The notes under the pieces were generated by a model. It saw nothing but the letters and a program-made list of their open reading frames with translations. It had not been told where the DNA came from and did no database searches. The translations under genes and the position numbers were made by a program. A DNA stretch of 64,000 nucleotides from Leptolinea sp964446955 (lineage in GTDB: Bacteria; Chloroflexota; Anaerolineae; Anaerolineales; Anaerolineaceae), in NCBI GenBank assembly GCA_964446955.1, contig CAYUQJ010000001.1, forward strand, positions 1,054,001 to 1,118,000, written 5' to 3'. Shown here piece by piece: positions 31,429 through 39,656 of this stretch. Within the stretch, counting starts at the first letter, position 1; the number at the start of each line of letters is the position of its first letter.

Positions 31429-33030
31429 ATCAACGAACGCCGCGCAGATATAAGAACTATTCTATTTGCCGTTCTGATGGCGGTAACCATACTCCTGGGA
31501 GGTTGTGCCACCGTATCAACACAACCCGCAGTAATTTCCATCGTAATCAATGTCGATGGAAAACAAATACCTGTTGATATCCCTCCAGGATCAAGTGTTC
31601 AAGCCGCGCTTGACGCAGCCGGGATTTCAATGGAGCTTCTGGATAAAGTCAATCCACCGGCTGGCAATGTCATCACAGATATCAGCCAGATAACAGTCAC
31701 CCGTGTTCGCGAAGAATTGGAAATTCGCGATGTAATCATCCCATTTGAACACCAGACAGTCCGGAACGAAGCGTTACCGGAAGGTCAAACCATGTTGATC
31801 CAACCGGGTGAAAATGGTGAACGGCAGGATACCTACCGCCACGTATTTGAAGACGAAGTTCAAACAGCAGAAACACTGGTCAGGTCTCAAGTGATCAAAG
31901 AAGCCCGACCTGAGATCACCATGATCGGAGTCAAGTCTCCATTCAGTTCTGTTGCCATTCAGGGCAAAATTGCTTACCTCTCTTCAGGAAATATCTGGGT
32001 TATGGAAGGAGCCACTGGCAATCGCCGGCCGGTGGTCACAACGTCAGATGTGGACGGCCGAGTTTTCAGTATGTCGGCAGATGGTAAATGGTTGTTGTTC
32101 ACACGAAAAATCAAAGACAGCCAGCCGAATATTATCAATTCCCTATGGCTGGCCCGAACGGATGTAAAAACTGAATCATTGATAGATTTGAAAATCAACA
32201 ATGTGATCAATGCAGCAGGTTTTATCCCCGGCAAAGATGTCACATTTACATTTTCCACAGTTGAACCCCGTGCTACCGCCCCCGGATGGCAATCCAATAA
32301 TGATCTACAGCTATTGCGGATTGATGATAGCGGGCAAATAGTAGGCGGTAAAGAAATCGTTCCTGTGAATTCCGGTGGAGTTTTTGGCTGGTGGGGCACC
32401 CGATACGTGTGGTCCCCCGATGGCGACCGGCTGGCGTACGCCCGTCCCGACTCCATCGGGTTGGTTGATCCTGATAGTGGAGAGACTACCGAGCTGATGC
32501 GTGTAACACCATTCCAGACGCGCGGCGATTGGGCCTGGGTTCCAGCCATAAGTTGGTCTCCAGACCACCGCTCTCTGTATTTCACCAATCATAATCTGGA
32601 CACAACAGCACCCACGCCGGAACAATCCCAGAGATTCAATATTTCGGTGATGGTTCCCCGTCAAGGCCTATCGCTGGAGATTGTCCCGGATACCGGTATG
32701 TTCGCCTATCCGCTTCCATCTCCATGGCAAGATGAAACGAACTTTCTGGTAGCCTATCTTCAGGCTGCGTTTCCAGGTCAGAGTGAAACAAGCCGGACCC
32801 GCTTGACCATAATGGACCGGGATGGATCGAACCGGCACGTGATTTTCCCTCCGGAGGGATCACAACCTTTGGAACCTCAACAGGTTATCTGGTCGCCCGC
32901 GCCCGATGAAAACATTCCGCAACGTTTGGCGCTGGTTTATCAGGGAAATATCTGGTTTGTTGACCCATTTAGCGGACAATCACAACAAATTACCGGTGAT
33001 GGTCTGGTCAGTATTGTCACCTGGCGATAA
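31429..33030 (+). CDS. Lipoprotein with ubiquitin-like, G5 and beta-propeller domains; probable ATC start
   Basis: Envelope lipoprotein of about 533 aa. After lipidated Cys26 (lipobox LGGC) comes a DUF348-like ubiquitin fold (about 34-80; VDGKQIPVDIPPGSSVQAAL), a G5 domain (about 95-155; VRNEALPEGQTMLIQPGENG), and a TolB/PD40-type propeller (about 165-533; SADGKWLLFT, WSPDGDRLAYA, SWSPDHRSLYF). The first canonical start, ATG 31477, would leave a signal peptide with no basic residue. Reading from ATC 31429 adds NERRADIRT and sits 9 bases after a clear GGAGG, so ATC is taken as the start. UBL plus G5 is known from cell-wall proteins such as YabE; joining it to a propeller is unusual. Probable role: peptidoglycan or glycan binding. 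Confidence 0.78.
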   Translation: MNERRADIRTILFAVLMAVTILLGGCATVSTQPAVISIVINVDGKQIPVDIPPGSSVQAALDAAGISMELLDKVNPPAGNVITDISQITVTRVREELEIRDVIIPFEHQTVRNEALPEGQTMLIQPGENGERQDTYRHVFEDEVQTAETLVRSQVIKEARPEITMIGVKSPFSSVAIQGKIAYLSSGNIWVMEGATGNRRPVVTTSDVDGRVFSMSADGKWLLFTRKIKDSQPNIINSLWLARTDVKTESLIDLKINNVINAAGFIPGKDVTFTFSTVEPRATAPGWQSNNDLQLLRIDDSGQIVGGKEIVPVNSGGVFGWWGTRYVWSPDGDRLAYARPDSIGLVDPDSGETTELMRVTPFQTRGDWAWVPAISWSPDHRSLYFTNHNLDTTAPTPEQSQRFNISVMVPRQGLSLEIVPDTGMFAYPLPSPWQDETNFLVAYLQAAFPGQSETSRTRLTIMDRDGSNRHVIFPPEGSQPLEPQQVIWSPAPDENIPQRLALVYQGNIWFVDPFSGQSQQITGDGLVSIVTWR

Positions 33031-33054
33031 AATCATACCTTTGGAAGAGGAATT

Positions 33055-34014
33055 ATGAGAATCTTAATTACTGGAGCAGCAGGCTTTCTTGGTTCACATC
33101 TATGCGACCGACTTCTTCTTGAAGGGCATAATGTGATCGGTATGGACAATTTCATCACTGGCAGTCCGGATAACCTTGGACATCTGTCCGGACATCCAAA
33201 ATTCACATTTATCCGGCACGATGTGGCAAATTTCATATTCGTCCCCGGCAGGGTCGATGCTGTAATGCATTTTGCCTCTCCAGCAAGCCCCAATCCAAGC
33301 TCACCCTATGGCTACACCAATCTCCCCATCCAGACAATGAAGGCCGGGGCACTTGGAACTCACAACACTCTGGGTGTCGCCCGTGCCCACAAGGCACGTT
33401 TTCTTCTCGCCTCAACCAGCGAGATTTATGGCGATCCGTTAGAGCACCCGCAGAAAGAGACATACTGGGGGCATTGTGACCCGATTGGCGTACGCTCCGT
33501 CTATGACGAGGCCAAACGATTCGCAGAAGCGCTCACCATGGCCTATCATGGCGCCCATAGTATCGACACCCGTATAGTTCGCATTTTCAACACATTCGGG
33601 CCCCGCATGCGCCTGGATGACGGCCGTGTTGTTCCCAATTTCATCCAGCAAGCGTTACGAAAAGAACCACTTACCATCTATGGCGATGGCTCTCAAACAC
33701 GCAGTTTTTGTTATGTGGATGACCTGGTGGAAGGCATTTACCGGCTTTTGATGTCTGATGAACATTATCCGGTCAATATCGGAAATCCGACAGAAACAAC
33801 CATCCGGCAGTTTGCCGAAACCATCAACCGGATAACCGGCAACCCGGCTGGTATCCAGATAAAAATTGATCAACGGCTTGGCGATGACCCGCAAAAGAGA
33901 CAGCCGGATATCACCCGGGCACGAAGCATTCTCAAATGGGAACCCGAAGTGCCGCTCGAAGAAGGCATAAAAAAGACTATTCCATATTTTAAGGAAAAAT
34001 TAGGTTTTTCATGA
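33055..34014 (+). CDS. UDP-glucuronate decarboxylase-like NAD-dependent epimerase
   Basis: Extended short-chain dehydrogenase of 319 aa. The NAD-binding GAAGFLGSHL (7-16), catalytic Ser/Thr in LASTSEIYGD, and YxxxK as YDEAK are present. The segments ASPASPNPS, HPQKETYWG and GDGSQTRSFCYVDDLVEG match UDP-glucuronate decarboxylase (UDP-xylose synthase) better than UDP-glucose epimerase. The product, UDP-xylose, would feed cell-surface glycans. The stop overlaps the GtrA start by 4 bp. Substrate assignment is by motif resemblance only; dTDP- or UDP-sugar relatives remain possible. Confidence 0.85.
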   Translation: MRILITGAAGFLGSHLCDRLLLEGHNVIGMDNFITGSPDNLGHLSGHPKFTFIRHDVANFIFVPGRVDAVMHFASPASPNPSSPYGYTNLPIQTMKAGALGTHNTLGVARAHKARFLLASTSEIYGDPLEHPQKETYWGHCDPIGVRSVYDEAKRFAEALTMAYHGAHSIDTRIVRIFNTFGPRMRLDDGRVVPNFIQQALRKEPLTIYGDGSQTRSFCYVDDLVEGIYRLLMSDEHYPVNIGNPTETTIRQFAETINRITGNPAGIQIKIDQRLGDDPQKRQPDITRARSILKWEPEVPLEEGIKKTIPYFKEKLGFS

Positions 34015-34463
34015 TCTTATCCAACGCTCAGGAAAGGACCCGGTTCATCAAATTCGCCACAGTGGGCGCTTTTGGAGCAGTAATTGATTTCGGGTTCTTC
34101 AACATTTTTACCAGTCTGGTTGGCGTACCTGCCATCATTTCAAGTGGAATATCGTTCATTCTTGCAGTTGCCAGTAACTTCGTTTTCAATCGATATTGGA
34201 CATATCCCGATTCCCGCAGCAAGTCACTGGCCCGTCAGGCGATCCAATTTCTTTTGATCAGTCTGGTTGGCATGGGAATTCGTCTTATCCTGTTTGCCCT
34301 GTTAGAAATCCCGCTAATCAACATGGCCGCCGACCTTTTCCCCAATATCGGGCTTTCTCCAACTTTTATTGGCCATAATGCCACACTGGCATTTGCCATA
34401 CTTGTTGTGTTAATGTGGAATTACATAGCAAATCGCTATTGGACATACAACGACGTTAGTTAA
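34011..34463 (+). CDS. GtrA-family membrane protein
   Basis: A 150-aa protein with four transmembrane helices and the family pattern RFIKFATVGAFGAVIDFG, SNFVFNRYWTY and, near the C-terminus, WNYIANRYWTY. GtrA proteins are thought to flip polyprenyl-phosphate-linked sugars across the membrane. It overlaps the UDP-sugar decarboxylase gene by 4 bp, so the pair probably serves surface glycosylation, and the GT-C cluster 5 kb away could use such lipid-linked donors (inference). Confidence 0.88.
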   Translation: MILSNAQERTRFIKFATVGAFGAVIDFGFFNIFTSLVGVPAIISSGISFILAVASNFVFNRYWTYPDSRSKSLARQAIQFLLISLVGMGIRLILFALLEIPLINMAADLFPNIGLSPTFIGHNATLAFAILVVLMWNYIANRYWTYNDVS

Positions 34464-34488
34464 AAAATGAACAGTCAGTGAGAATTCA

Positions 34489-35055
34489 ATGTCTGGTTTG
34501 AGAATCATAAGCGGCTCGGCAAGAGGCATGCGTATCCAGGCAGTACCCGGAGATACAACCCGGCCGGTGACTGACAGAGTAAAGGAATCACTCTTCAATA
34601 TTCTTTCTGGTGATGTCCAGAGATCAAGCTGGCTTGATCTATTTGCCGGAACCGGAAGTATTGGTATTGAAGCACTAAGCCGTGGGGCTGAATTTGTCCG
34701 TTTTAATGAAATGAATCGCCAGGCAATTCAGACGATCCATACCAATCTTGAGATAACCCGGTTGAAACAACACGGCCAGATAACGCAGGGCGACGCGTTC
34801 AATCTTCTTCGATCTTCACCTGATCGATCGTATGACTATATTTACATCGCACCGCCCCAGTATAAATCTATGTGGAGCGAGGCGCTGCAAATGCTTGACA
34901 CGAACCCTGGCTGGCTCCATGAGGATGGATGGGTAATCGTTCAGATCCATCCGGTCGAATTCAATGACATTCAATTGACAAATTTACAGGAAATTGACCG
35001 GCGGAAATATGGCAGCACATTGCTGCTTTTCTACGATCGTAAACCTTCGGGATGA
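34489..35055 (+). CDS. rsmD: RsmD-family 16S rRNA (guanine-N2)-methyltransferase
   Basis: Expected to methylate G966 of 16S rRNA in the 30S subunit. The 188-aa length and N-terminal GLRIISGSARGMRI plus RPVTDRVKESLFNIL are diagnostic, and motif I is LDLFAGTGSIGIEALSRGA. Oddity: the catalytic motif IV, normally DPPY/F, reads APPQY, losing the Asp/Asn that contacts the target amino group. It may be a lineage-specific form or have altered chemistry. It is the last gene of the plus-strand run and ends 15 bp from the convergent Nudix gene. Confidence 0.86.
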   Translation: MSGLRIISGSARGMRIQAVPGDTTRPVTDRVKESLFNILSGDVQRSSWLDLFAGTGSIGIEALSRGAEFVRFNEMNRQAIQTIHTNLEITRLKQHGQITQGDAFNLLRSSPDRSYDYIYIAPPQYKSMWSEALQMLDTNPGWLHEDGWVIVQIHPVEFNDIQLTNLQEIDRRKYGSTLLLFYDRKPSG

Positions 35056-35070
35056 TCCATCTCCCACAGA

Positions 35071-35583
35071 TCAAGAAATAAAGCGGATTTGAAGCTCTCC
35101 TTGATCAGAGTACGAATACTGCCCGTAGAACGGTGTCTGACCCTGCTTATGCGATAGAACGCGTGGGATCAATATGGACAGATCTTCCACCAGCGGGACT
35201 GAAACCATATCAAACTGGTGGACCCACTCAAGATCTCCTTCCGCTGATGGTTTCAATGCAACAGACAAACCTTCTTCCAGTTTCCCTTTAAAAACGAACA
35301 TCCCAATACCAGTTTTCTCCCCCGTGTCAATTGTTACGATTGCGCACAGATCCAGATCAATAGACTCGATACCCGCTTCTTCAAATAATTCACGGTAAGC
35401 CGCTGACAAAACCGTCTCACCCGCTTCGACATGACCACCAATTCCATTGTATTTGTTGGCCCATAATCGTTTGGTAGGAGCACCTTTGATCAATAGAACT
35501 TCCCGGCCTCGAGTGATGAAGATCAACACGCGTGGGATGAGCTTATAACGATCATTGAAAACGCCCTGGTCTGAAACCGGCAT
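35071..35583 (-). CDS. Nudix hydrolase, MutT-like
   Basis: A 170-aa pyrophosphohydrolase with a full Nudix box: GGHVEAGETVLSAAYRELFE followed by EAGI, holding the metal-binding RE-x2-EE glutamates. The short N-terminal strand region and length resemble 8-oxo-dGTPase/MutT-type housecleaning enzymes, but the substrate is not predictable. GAGG precedes the ATG. It lies downstream of the aldolase gene on the same strand, behind a terminator. Confidence 0.85.
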   Translation of the reverse strand: MPVSDQGVFNDRYKLIPRVLIFITRGREVLLIKGAPTKRLWANKYNGIGGHVEAGETVLSAAYRELFEEAGIESIDLDLCAIVTIDTGEKTGIGMFVFKGKLEEGLSVALKPSAEGDLEWVHQFDMVSVPLVEDLSILIPRVLSHKQGQTPFYGQYSYSDQGELQIRFIS

Positions 35584-35613
35584 ACAGATAGCCTCAACTT
35601 TGAAAAAAATTAA

Positions 35614-35634
35614 GGCAGATCAAATTGACCTGCC
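35614..35634 (-). terminator. Terminator of the PPi-PFK/aldolase operon
   Basis: On the minus strand GGCAGGTCAA pairs with TTGATCTGCC (one G-T wobble), followed by TTAATTTTTTTC. It is 22 bp past the aldolase stop. Confidence 0.75.
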
Positions 35635-35655
35635 CAAAAATGAAGTATTTAAAAA

Positions 35656-37074
35656 TTAATCGGCCAGACCGGTTACATCTTCGGCATCTCTATCGATGAC
35701 AAAGTAGTCCTTCTCAATCGGTTCAATAACAACAGGCTTTATGGTCTTGGCAACGATCGCGGTAGTTCCTTCTATTCCAAGAAGTGTGAACAATTTGGTG
35801 AACTGATCTTCCCAGGCTTTGATGATTTTCGCCCGAACATCTTCCGGCAGGTTCCAGGCCTGTTCCTTGAAAGGACCAATGGCATTGTTGCGTGTCGTGT
35901 AATAGAATTGCTCGTCTGTCATATCCGGTTTACGTTCGGAGCCTGAATTCGCGCGTAACCACTCGTACATTTCGTCTTTCAGACTGGACGGAATGTTGTC
36001 GTACCACATGTTCAGGAAGCTGGTTGCCAGATGGATTTCCAATCCTTCAAATTGAACGAAGTGACCGAAGGCATCTTCTGGAAGCGTGGAAGCACCATGC
36101 TGTACCACACCACCCAGTCCATATTCGCGGGCTACAGAACCTAACTCTTTCAGGCAATTGAAATCAACATTGACCTTCGCGATGGAACCATCCGGAAGGA
36201 CGATCCCACCATGTGATGTTCCGGTTTGAATGCTGACCTTGCTCAAACCGACAGCCTTGGGGTCAAGGCGTGTCAGTTCTTTTTTGAGGCCGCCCAGGTA
36301 ACCATGCAATTCTTCCACTGTAGAGTTATGCCCGCCAACTTCACCGATCTCGCCGCCAACTGAAATAGTGACTCCAGCCGGTTGGATATCCCGCAGGTAT
36401 CTTGTGAACATGCCAGACAACTCGACGTTAACAGCCTGTTGTTCAGAAATAGTCTGTTTGTCCAGATCAACCAGGGTTGAGGTATCAACATCAATGTTGA
36501 ACCAACCGGCTGCAATAGCTTCCACCATCAAGGTCTTGAGGGATTCAATTTCCTTTTCTGGATCTGTGTTATAGACTATTGGATTTACCTGAAAGTGGTC
36601 ACCCTGGATGAACACCGGACCGCGATAATCCTCAGCAATGGCGGCAGCCAGAACGCTAGTAGTATATTCAGCAGGTCGTTGACCAGTATAAGCCATTTCA
36701 CTGCGAGCGAGCTCGAAAAGAATGATCGCAGCATCCAGTTTCCTGGCAGCCCGAAAGATGGCGGAAGCACAGTCAAAGGCCTGAACACGCATGTTTATCG
36801 CGGGGACGGTGAATGTAGGTTTCACTTCACCGTTTCCACGGGCCATGTAGAGATCGTGTATGGAAGCAGGTATGACGCCCATCTGCCGGGCTACACAGCG
36901 GGTAATATAGCGGGCCACGCTTGCGCGTGGCCCCTTATCTAACGCTGAAATCTCAGCCAGTTTTCGGGCGTACTTTTTAACCACATCCGGCTTCAAAAGC
37001 TTCACCTTGTCGCCGGTGATCTCTATACTGTTTTCCAACAGTGTGACAAATTCTTTGGCTAATGCGCCTTTCAT
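35656..37074 (-). CDS. Divergent class II fructose-bisphosphate aldolase-like protein
   Basis: A 472-aa protein, over 100 aa longer than standard class II aldolases, but with the zinc-site layout intact: GDH (Asp159 and His160, cf. the TDH motif), GEIGEVGG (Glu242/245), TSHGG (His288) and QHGAS (His326). It should cleave or form fructose-1,6-bisphosphate or a related ketose phosphate. An N-terminal helical extension (about 1-75) and a long C-terminal helical region (about 370-472) are extra. It is 38 bp downstream of a PPi-type phosphofructokinase, which makes fructose bisphosphate, strongly supporting the assignment. A tagatose- or other ketose-bisphosphate aldolase is the main alternative. 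Confidence 0.8.
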   Translation of the reverse strand: MKGALAKEFVTLLENSIEITGDKVKLLKPDVVKKYARKLAEISALDKGPRASVARYITRCVARQMGVIPASIHDLYMARGNGEVKPTFTVPAINMRVQAFDCASAIFRAARKLDAAIILFELARSEMAYTGQRPAEYTTSVLAAAIAEDYRGPVFIQGDHFQVNPIVYNTDPEKEIESLKTLMVEAIAAGWFNIDVDTSTLVDLDKQTISEQQAVNVELSGMFTRYLRDIQPAGVTISVGGEIGEVGGHNSTVEELHGYLGGLKKELTRLDPKAVGLSKVSIQTGTSHGGIVLPDGSIAKVNVDFNCLKELGSVAREYGLGGVVQHGASTLPEDAFGHFVQFEGLEIHLATSFLNMWYDNIPSSLKDEMYEWLRANSGSERKPDMTDEQFYYTTRNNAIGPFKEQAWNLPEDVRAKIIKAWEDQFTKLFTLLGIEGTTAIVAKTIKPVVIEPIEKDYFVIDRDAEDVTGLAD

Positions 37075-37112
37075 TTCTCTCAGACCGCCAGAATAACTCG
37101 CTGCCCTCGAGC

Positions 37113-38282
37113 CTAGCTCAAGAACATTGGGACGCCCATGAAGTCTTTCACTCTCGGACGGTAAGTCTCAATATCATAGAAAGCTGGAACGTCCACGCGC
37201 TTCTTACCAGACATGATCATGTCGATCGGTACGGTTGTATACTTTCCACCGTGCAACGCAGTCATTTTTCCGGTTTCATTGCGTTTAATCAGTTGAATAG
37301 CCAGATTACCAAAGGACATGGCGACCATACGATCCAGCGAATCGGGAGCGCCGGAACGCATCATGTACGCCAACTGCTGGTACATAATATCCTGCCCCGT
37401 GCGGGCTTTGATCTCGGCTGAAACAATTTCACCAATTCCGCCCAGCTTGCGGTGTCCGTAGGCATCCGCTTCGCCTTTCTCAATGATCTCACCACCTTCC
37501 ATAATCGCACCTTCTGAAACGGTGATCATGGCATAGTTGGAGGAATTGTTTCGCTTGTCTTCAATCAGGAAATCGCATAGCTTTCCAATATCGAAAGTTA
37601 CTTCTGGAATAAGAGCACGGTCTACATAAGCCAGATAGGCTGCGATCAGGCTGGTTTCGCCGGAGTTACGGCCAAACAGTTCCACAACACCAATGCGTTC
37701 ATGAGACCCGACCGATGTGCGCATATTGGTGATCATATCTACGCTGCGTGTAACAGCTGTTGAAAAACCGATACAGTAATCGGTCCCAAAAACATCATTG
37801 TCCATTGTTTTCGGGATGGCTACACACGGATATCCTTCTTTGTGGAGACGCGCGGAATAACTCAGCGTATCATCACCACCAATTGTCACCAGAGTATCAA
37901 TGGTAAGGTGGTCCAGAACTTTCATCACATAATCGGTGTAATCCATCATACCGGAATCATCAACTTTTGTACCAAAATTTGATGTCTTTAGAAAATCCGG
38001 AATACGATTTGCGGTTACTTTCTGGGGATTGGTACGCGATGTGTGGAGGAAAGTGCCACCAGTTCTATCGATCGTGCGGACATCATCCCTGTGCAATTCA
38101 TGGACATAATATTCATGAGTAGACGGTTCATTCAGGTTGTAATTGAGCAGACCGGCCCATCCGCGGCGGATGCCCAAAACTCGGTAGCCCATTTCGAGCG
38201 CACCGATAACCACTGCCTTCATACATGGATTTAGTCCAGGTACATCTCCTCCGCCTGTCAATATTCCGATGGTCTTCGACAT
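37113..38282 (-). CDS. pfp: Pyrophosphate-type 6-phosphofructokinase
   Basis: A 389-aa PfkA-superfamily enzyme. GGDDT (135-139) and PKTMDND (157-163) place Asp at the 104-equivalent and Lys at the 124-equivalent position, the known hallmarks of pyrophosphate-dependent enzymes. Such enzymes interconvert fructose-6-phosphate and fructose-1,6-bisphosphate reversibly with PPi. The start is ATG 38282 behind an ideal GAGGAGGT; the open frame extends 42 codons further upstream without such a site. It stands between a sensor kinase and an aldolase gene. Together with ATP-type pfkA at 1183-2151, the cell has both phosphoryl-donor types. Confidence 0.92.
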   Translation of the reverse strand: MSKTIGILTGGGDVPGLNPCMKAVVIGALEMGYRVLGIRRGWAGLLNYNLNEPSTHEYYVHELHRDDVRTIDRTGGTFLHTSRTNPQKVTANRIPDFLKTSNFGTKVDDSGMMDYTDYVMKVLDHLTIDTLVTIGGDDTLSYSARLHKEGYPCVAIPKTMDNDVFGTDYCIGFSTAVTRSVDMITNMRTSVGSHERIGVVELFGRNSGETSLIAAYLAYVDRALIPEVTFDIGKLCDFLIEDKRNNSSNYAMITVSEGAIMEGGEIIEKGEADAYGHRKLGGIGEIVSAEIKARTGQDIMYQQLAYMMRSGAPDSLDRMVAMSFGNLAIQLIKRNETGKMTALHGGKYTTVPIDMIMSGKKRVDVPAFYDIETYRPRVKDFMGVPMFLS

Positions 38283-38313
38283 TTCTACCTCCTCAAGAAA
38301 AAAAAATAGAAGT

Positions 38314-39411
38314 TCATTGTGCCGGCGGTACTTCTGGTATGGCACCGCCAGGTTCAATCGCAGGAATGTGGAATGTAACCGTACAGCCTTTTCCGGGTTG
38401 TGAATCAATTTCGATTTCCCCGCCAGCCAGCTTTATACGTTGCTGCAATGTATGTAAACCACGACCTTCCAACTGGTCTAATTGGGTTGTATCAAAACCT
38501 TTACCATTATCTTTAACGATCACACTTACCTGGCTATCTTCATAGAGAACCTGTACAAACAACTGTAGTTTCACCGGGTAATCTTTGTTATGATCCACGG
38601 CATTAGCCAGCAATTCCTGCACTGCCCTGAAGAGGAGAATATCAAGATATCCAACCAGTCGGCGTTCAGCGCCCTTATATTCAAACTTATAATCGATCCC
38701 ATTTTGTTCGGCAAAACCTTCGCCAAAACGCTTTAATGTTGGTAAGAGGCCAAGATCGTCCAGTGTCATCGGCCTTAATTCATAGATAAATGTACGGATC
38801 TTCTTGAAGGTTGCCGCCGCGGCCATTTTCAGATTTTCCAGTTCGATCTTTGCCTTTGCGGGATCCACATCCACTAGATGGGTGGCTATATCAGCCTGAA
38901 TAATGAAATTTGAGAGCACCTGGGCTGGACCGTCATGCATTTCATGAGAGATCTTATCCCGGTCATTTTCAATCGCGTCCATCATCATCGCAAGGGTTTC
39001 AACACCGGTGGCCGATTGTTGTTGTTTGACGTCTTTGGTTATGGCTTTCTCGTTAAAGACAAATAGTTGGATTTTTTCCAAATAACTTATAAATCGCTGC
39101 AAATGCGATTGGTCAGATTGTAATTTATCCATCTGTCCCCGCATCACCAGAAGGCGCTGTTGGGCATCCAGTGCGTCGTTGAATGCAGCCCGTAATTCTT
39201 CACGGGGTAAGGTTTCAAAATTAGTCTGCATTTGCTGCAATCTGCCTGTCGTAGCCGCGTTGCGTTGAGTCAGGCGCGTAAGCTCAGACTGGCTTTGTTC
39301 AAGCATTAATTTAATCTCCGACATAGATCGTCGAGATTGATCAAGTTCGTTATTCACTTCCTGTTGAAATTCAAGCCAGGGGTCGTTCTGTTCAGCCCGT
39401 TTTATGGTCAT
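38314..39411 (-). CDS. Soluble DegS-like sensor histidine kinase
   Basis: A 365-aa kinase with no membrane segment. Residues about 15-115 form a long coiled coil. The HisKA_3 dimerisation segment contains ISHEMHDGPAQVLS with phosphoacceptor His159, and the HATPase domain follows (RAVQELLANAVDHN; DNGKGFD; GRGLHTLQQRI). The architecture matches DegS/NarX-class cytoplasmic kinases that pair with LuxR-type regulators, but no regulator gene is adjacent. It is 31 bp upstream of PPi-PFK on the same strand and appears to head that operon. The C-terminal tail is Pro-rich. Confidence 0.86.
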   Translation of the reverse strand: MTIKRAEQNDPWLEFQQEVNNELDQSRRSMSEIKLMLEQSQSELTRLTQRNAATTGRLQQMQTNFETLPREELRAAFNDALDAQQRLLVMRGQMDKLQSDQSHLQRFISYLEKIQLFVFNEKAITKDVKQQQSATGVETLAMMMDAIENDRDKISHEMHDGPAQVLSNFIIQADIATHLVDVDPAKAKIELENLKMAAAATFKKIRTFIYELRPMTLDDLGLLPTLKRFGEGFAEQNGIDYKFEYKGAERRLVGYLDILLFRAVQELLANAVDHNKDYPVKLQLFVQVLYEDSQVSVIVKDNGKGFDTTQLDQLEGRGLHTLQQRIKLAGGEIEIDSQPGKGCTVTFHIPAIEPGGAIPEVPPAQ

Positions 39412-39478
39412 GATGAATCTCCCGATTCAAACACGTTTTTTTTGGTTTTGCGTGATGACAAACCAGGCACGATTGGAT

Positions 39479-39487
39479 AGTATAGCA
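39479..39487 (-). promoter_or_regulatory. Extended -10 promoter of the kinase/PPi-PFK/aldolase operon
   Basis: On the minus strand TGC-TATACT forms an extended -10 about 68 bp before the kinase start. The rest of the 245-bp gap 39412-39656 is AT-rich with nothing else recognised. Confidence 0.55.
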
Positions 39488-39656
39488 TAACCTTGCCACG
39501 AAATTGAAAATTTTTGTCTTCTTTTTTTCGGAAATTCCTCCAGATTCTGAGATAGCTCAATTACCATACATTGAAAAAGAACAAAGAAGCCTTTGTTAAC
39601 TTTTAACTCAAATCAACTAAATTTTTCCATTCTCGAAATGATTTTGATCTATCAGA

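Noticed and set aside
38283..38408. A 42-residue N-terminal extension of the PPi-phosphofructokinase
   Set aside because: ATG 38282 has an ideal GAGGAGGT ribosome site and starts exactly at the conserved domain; the upstream part overlaps the kinase gene.
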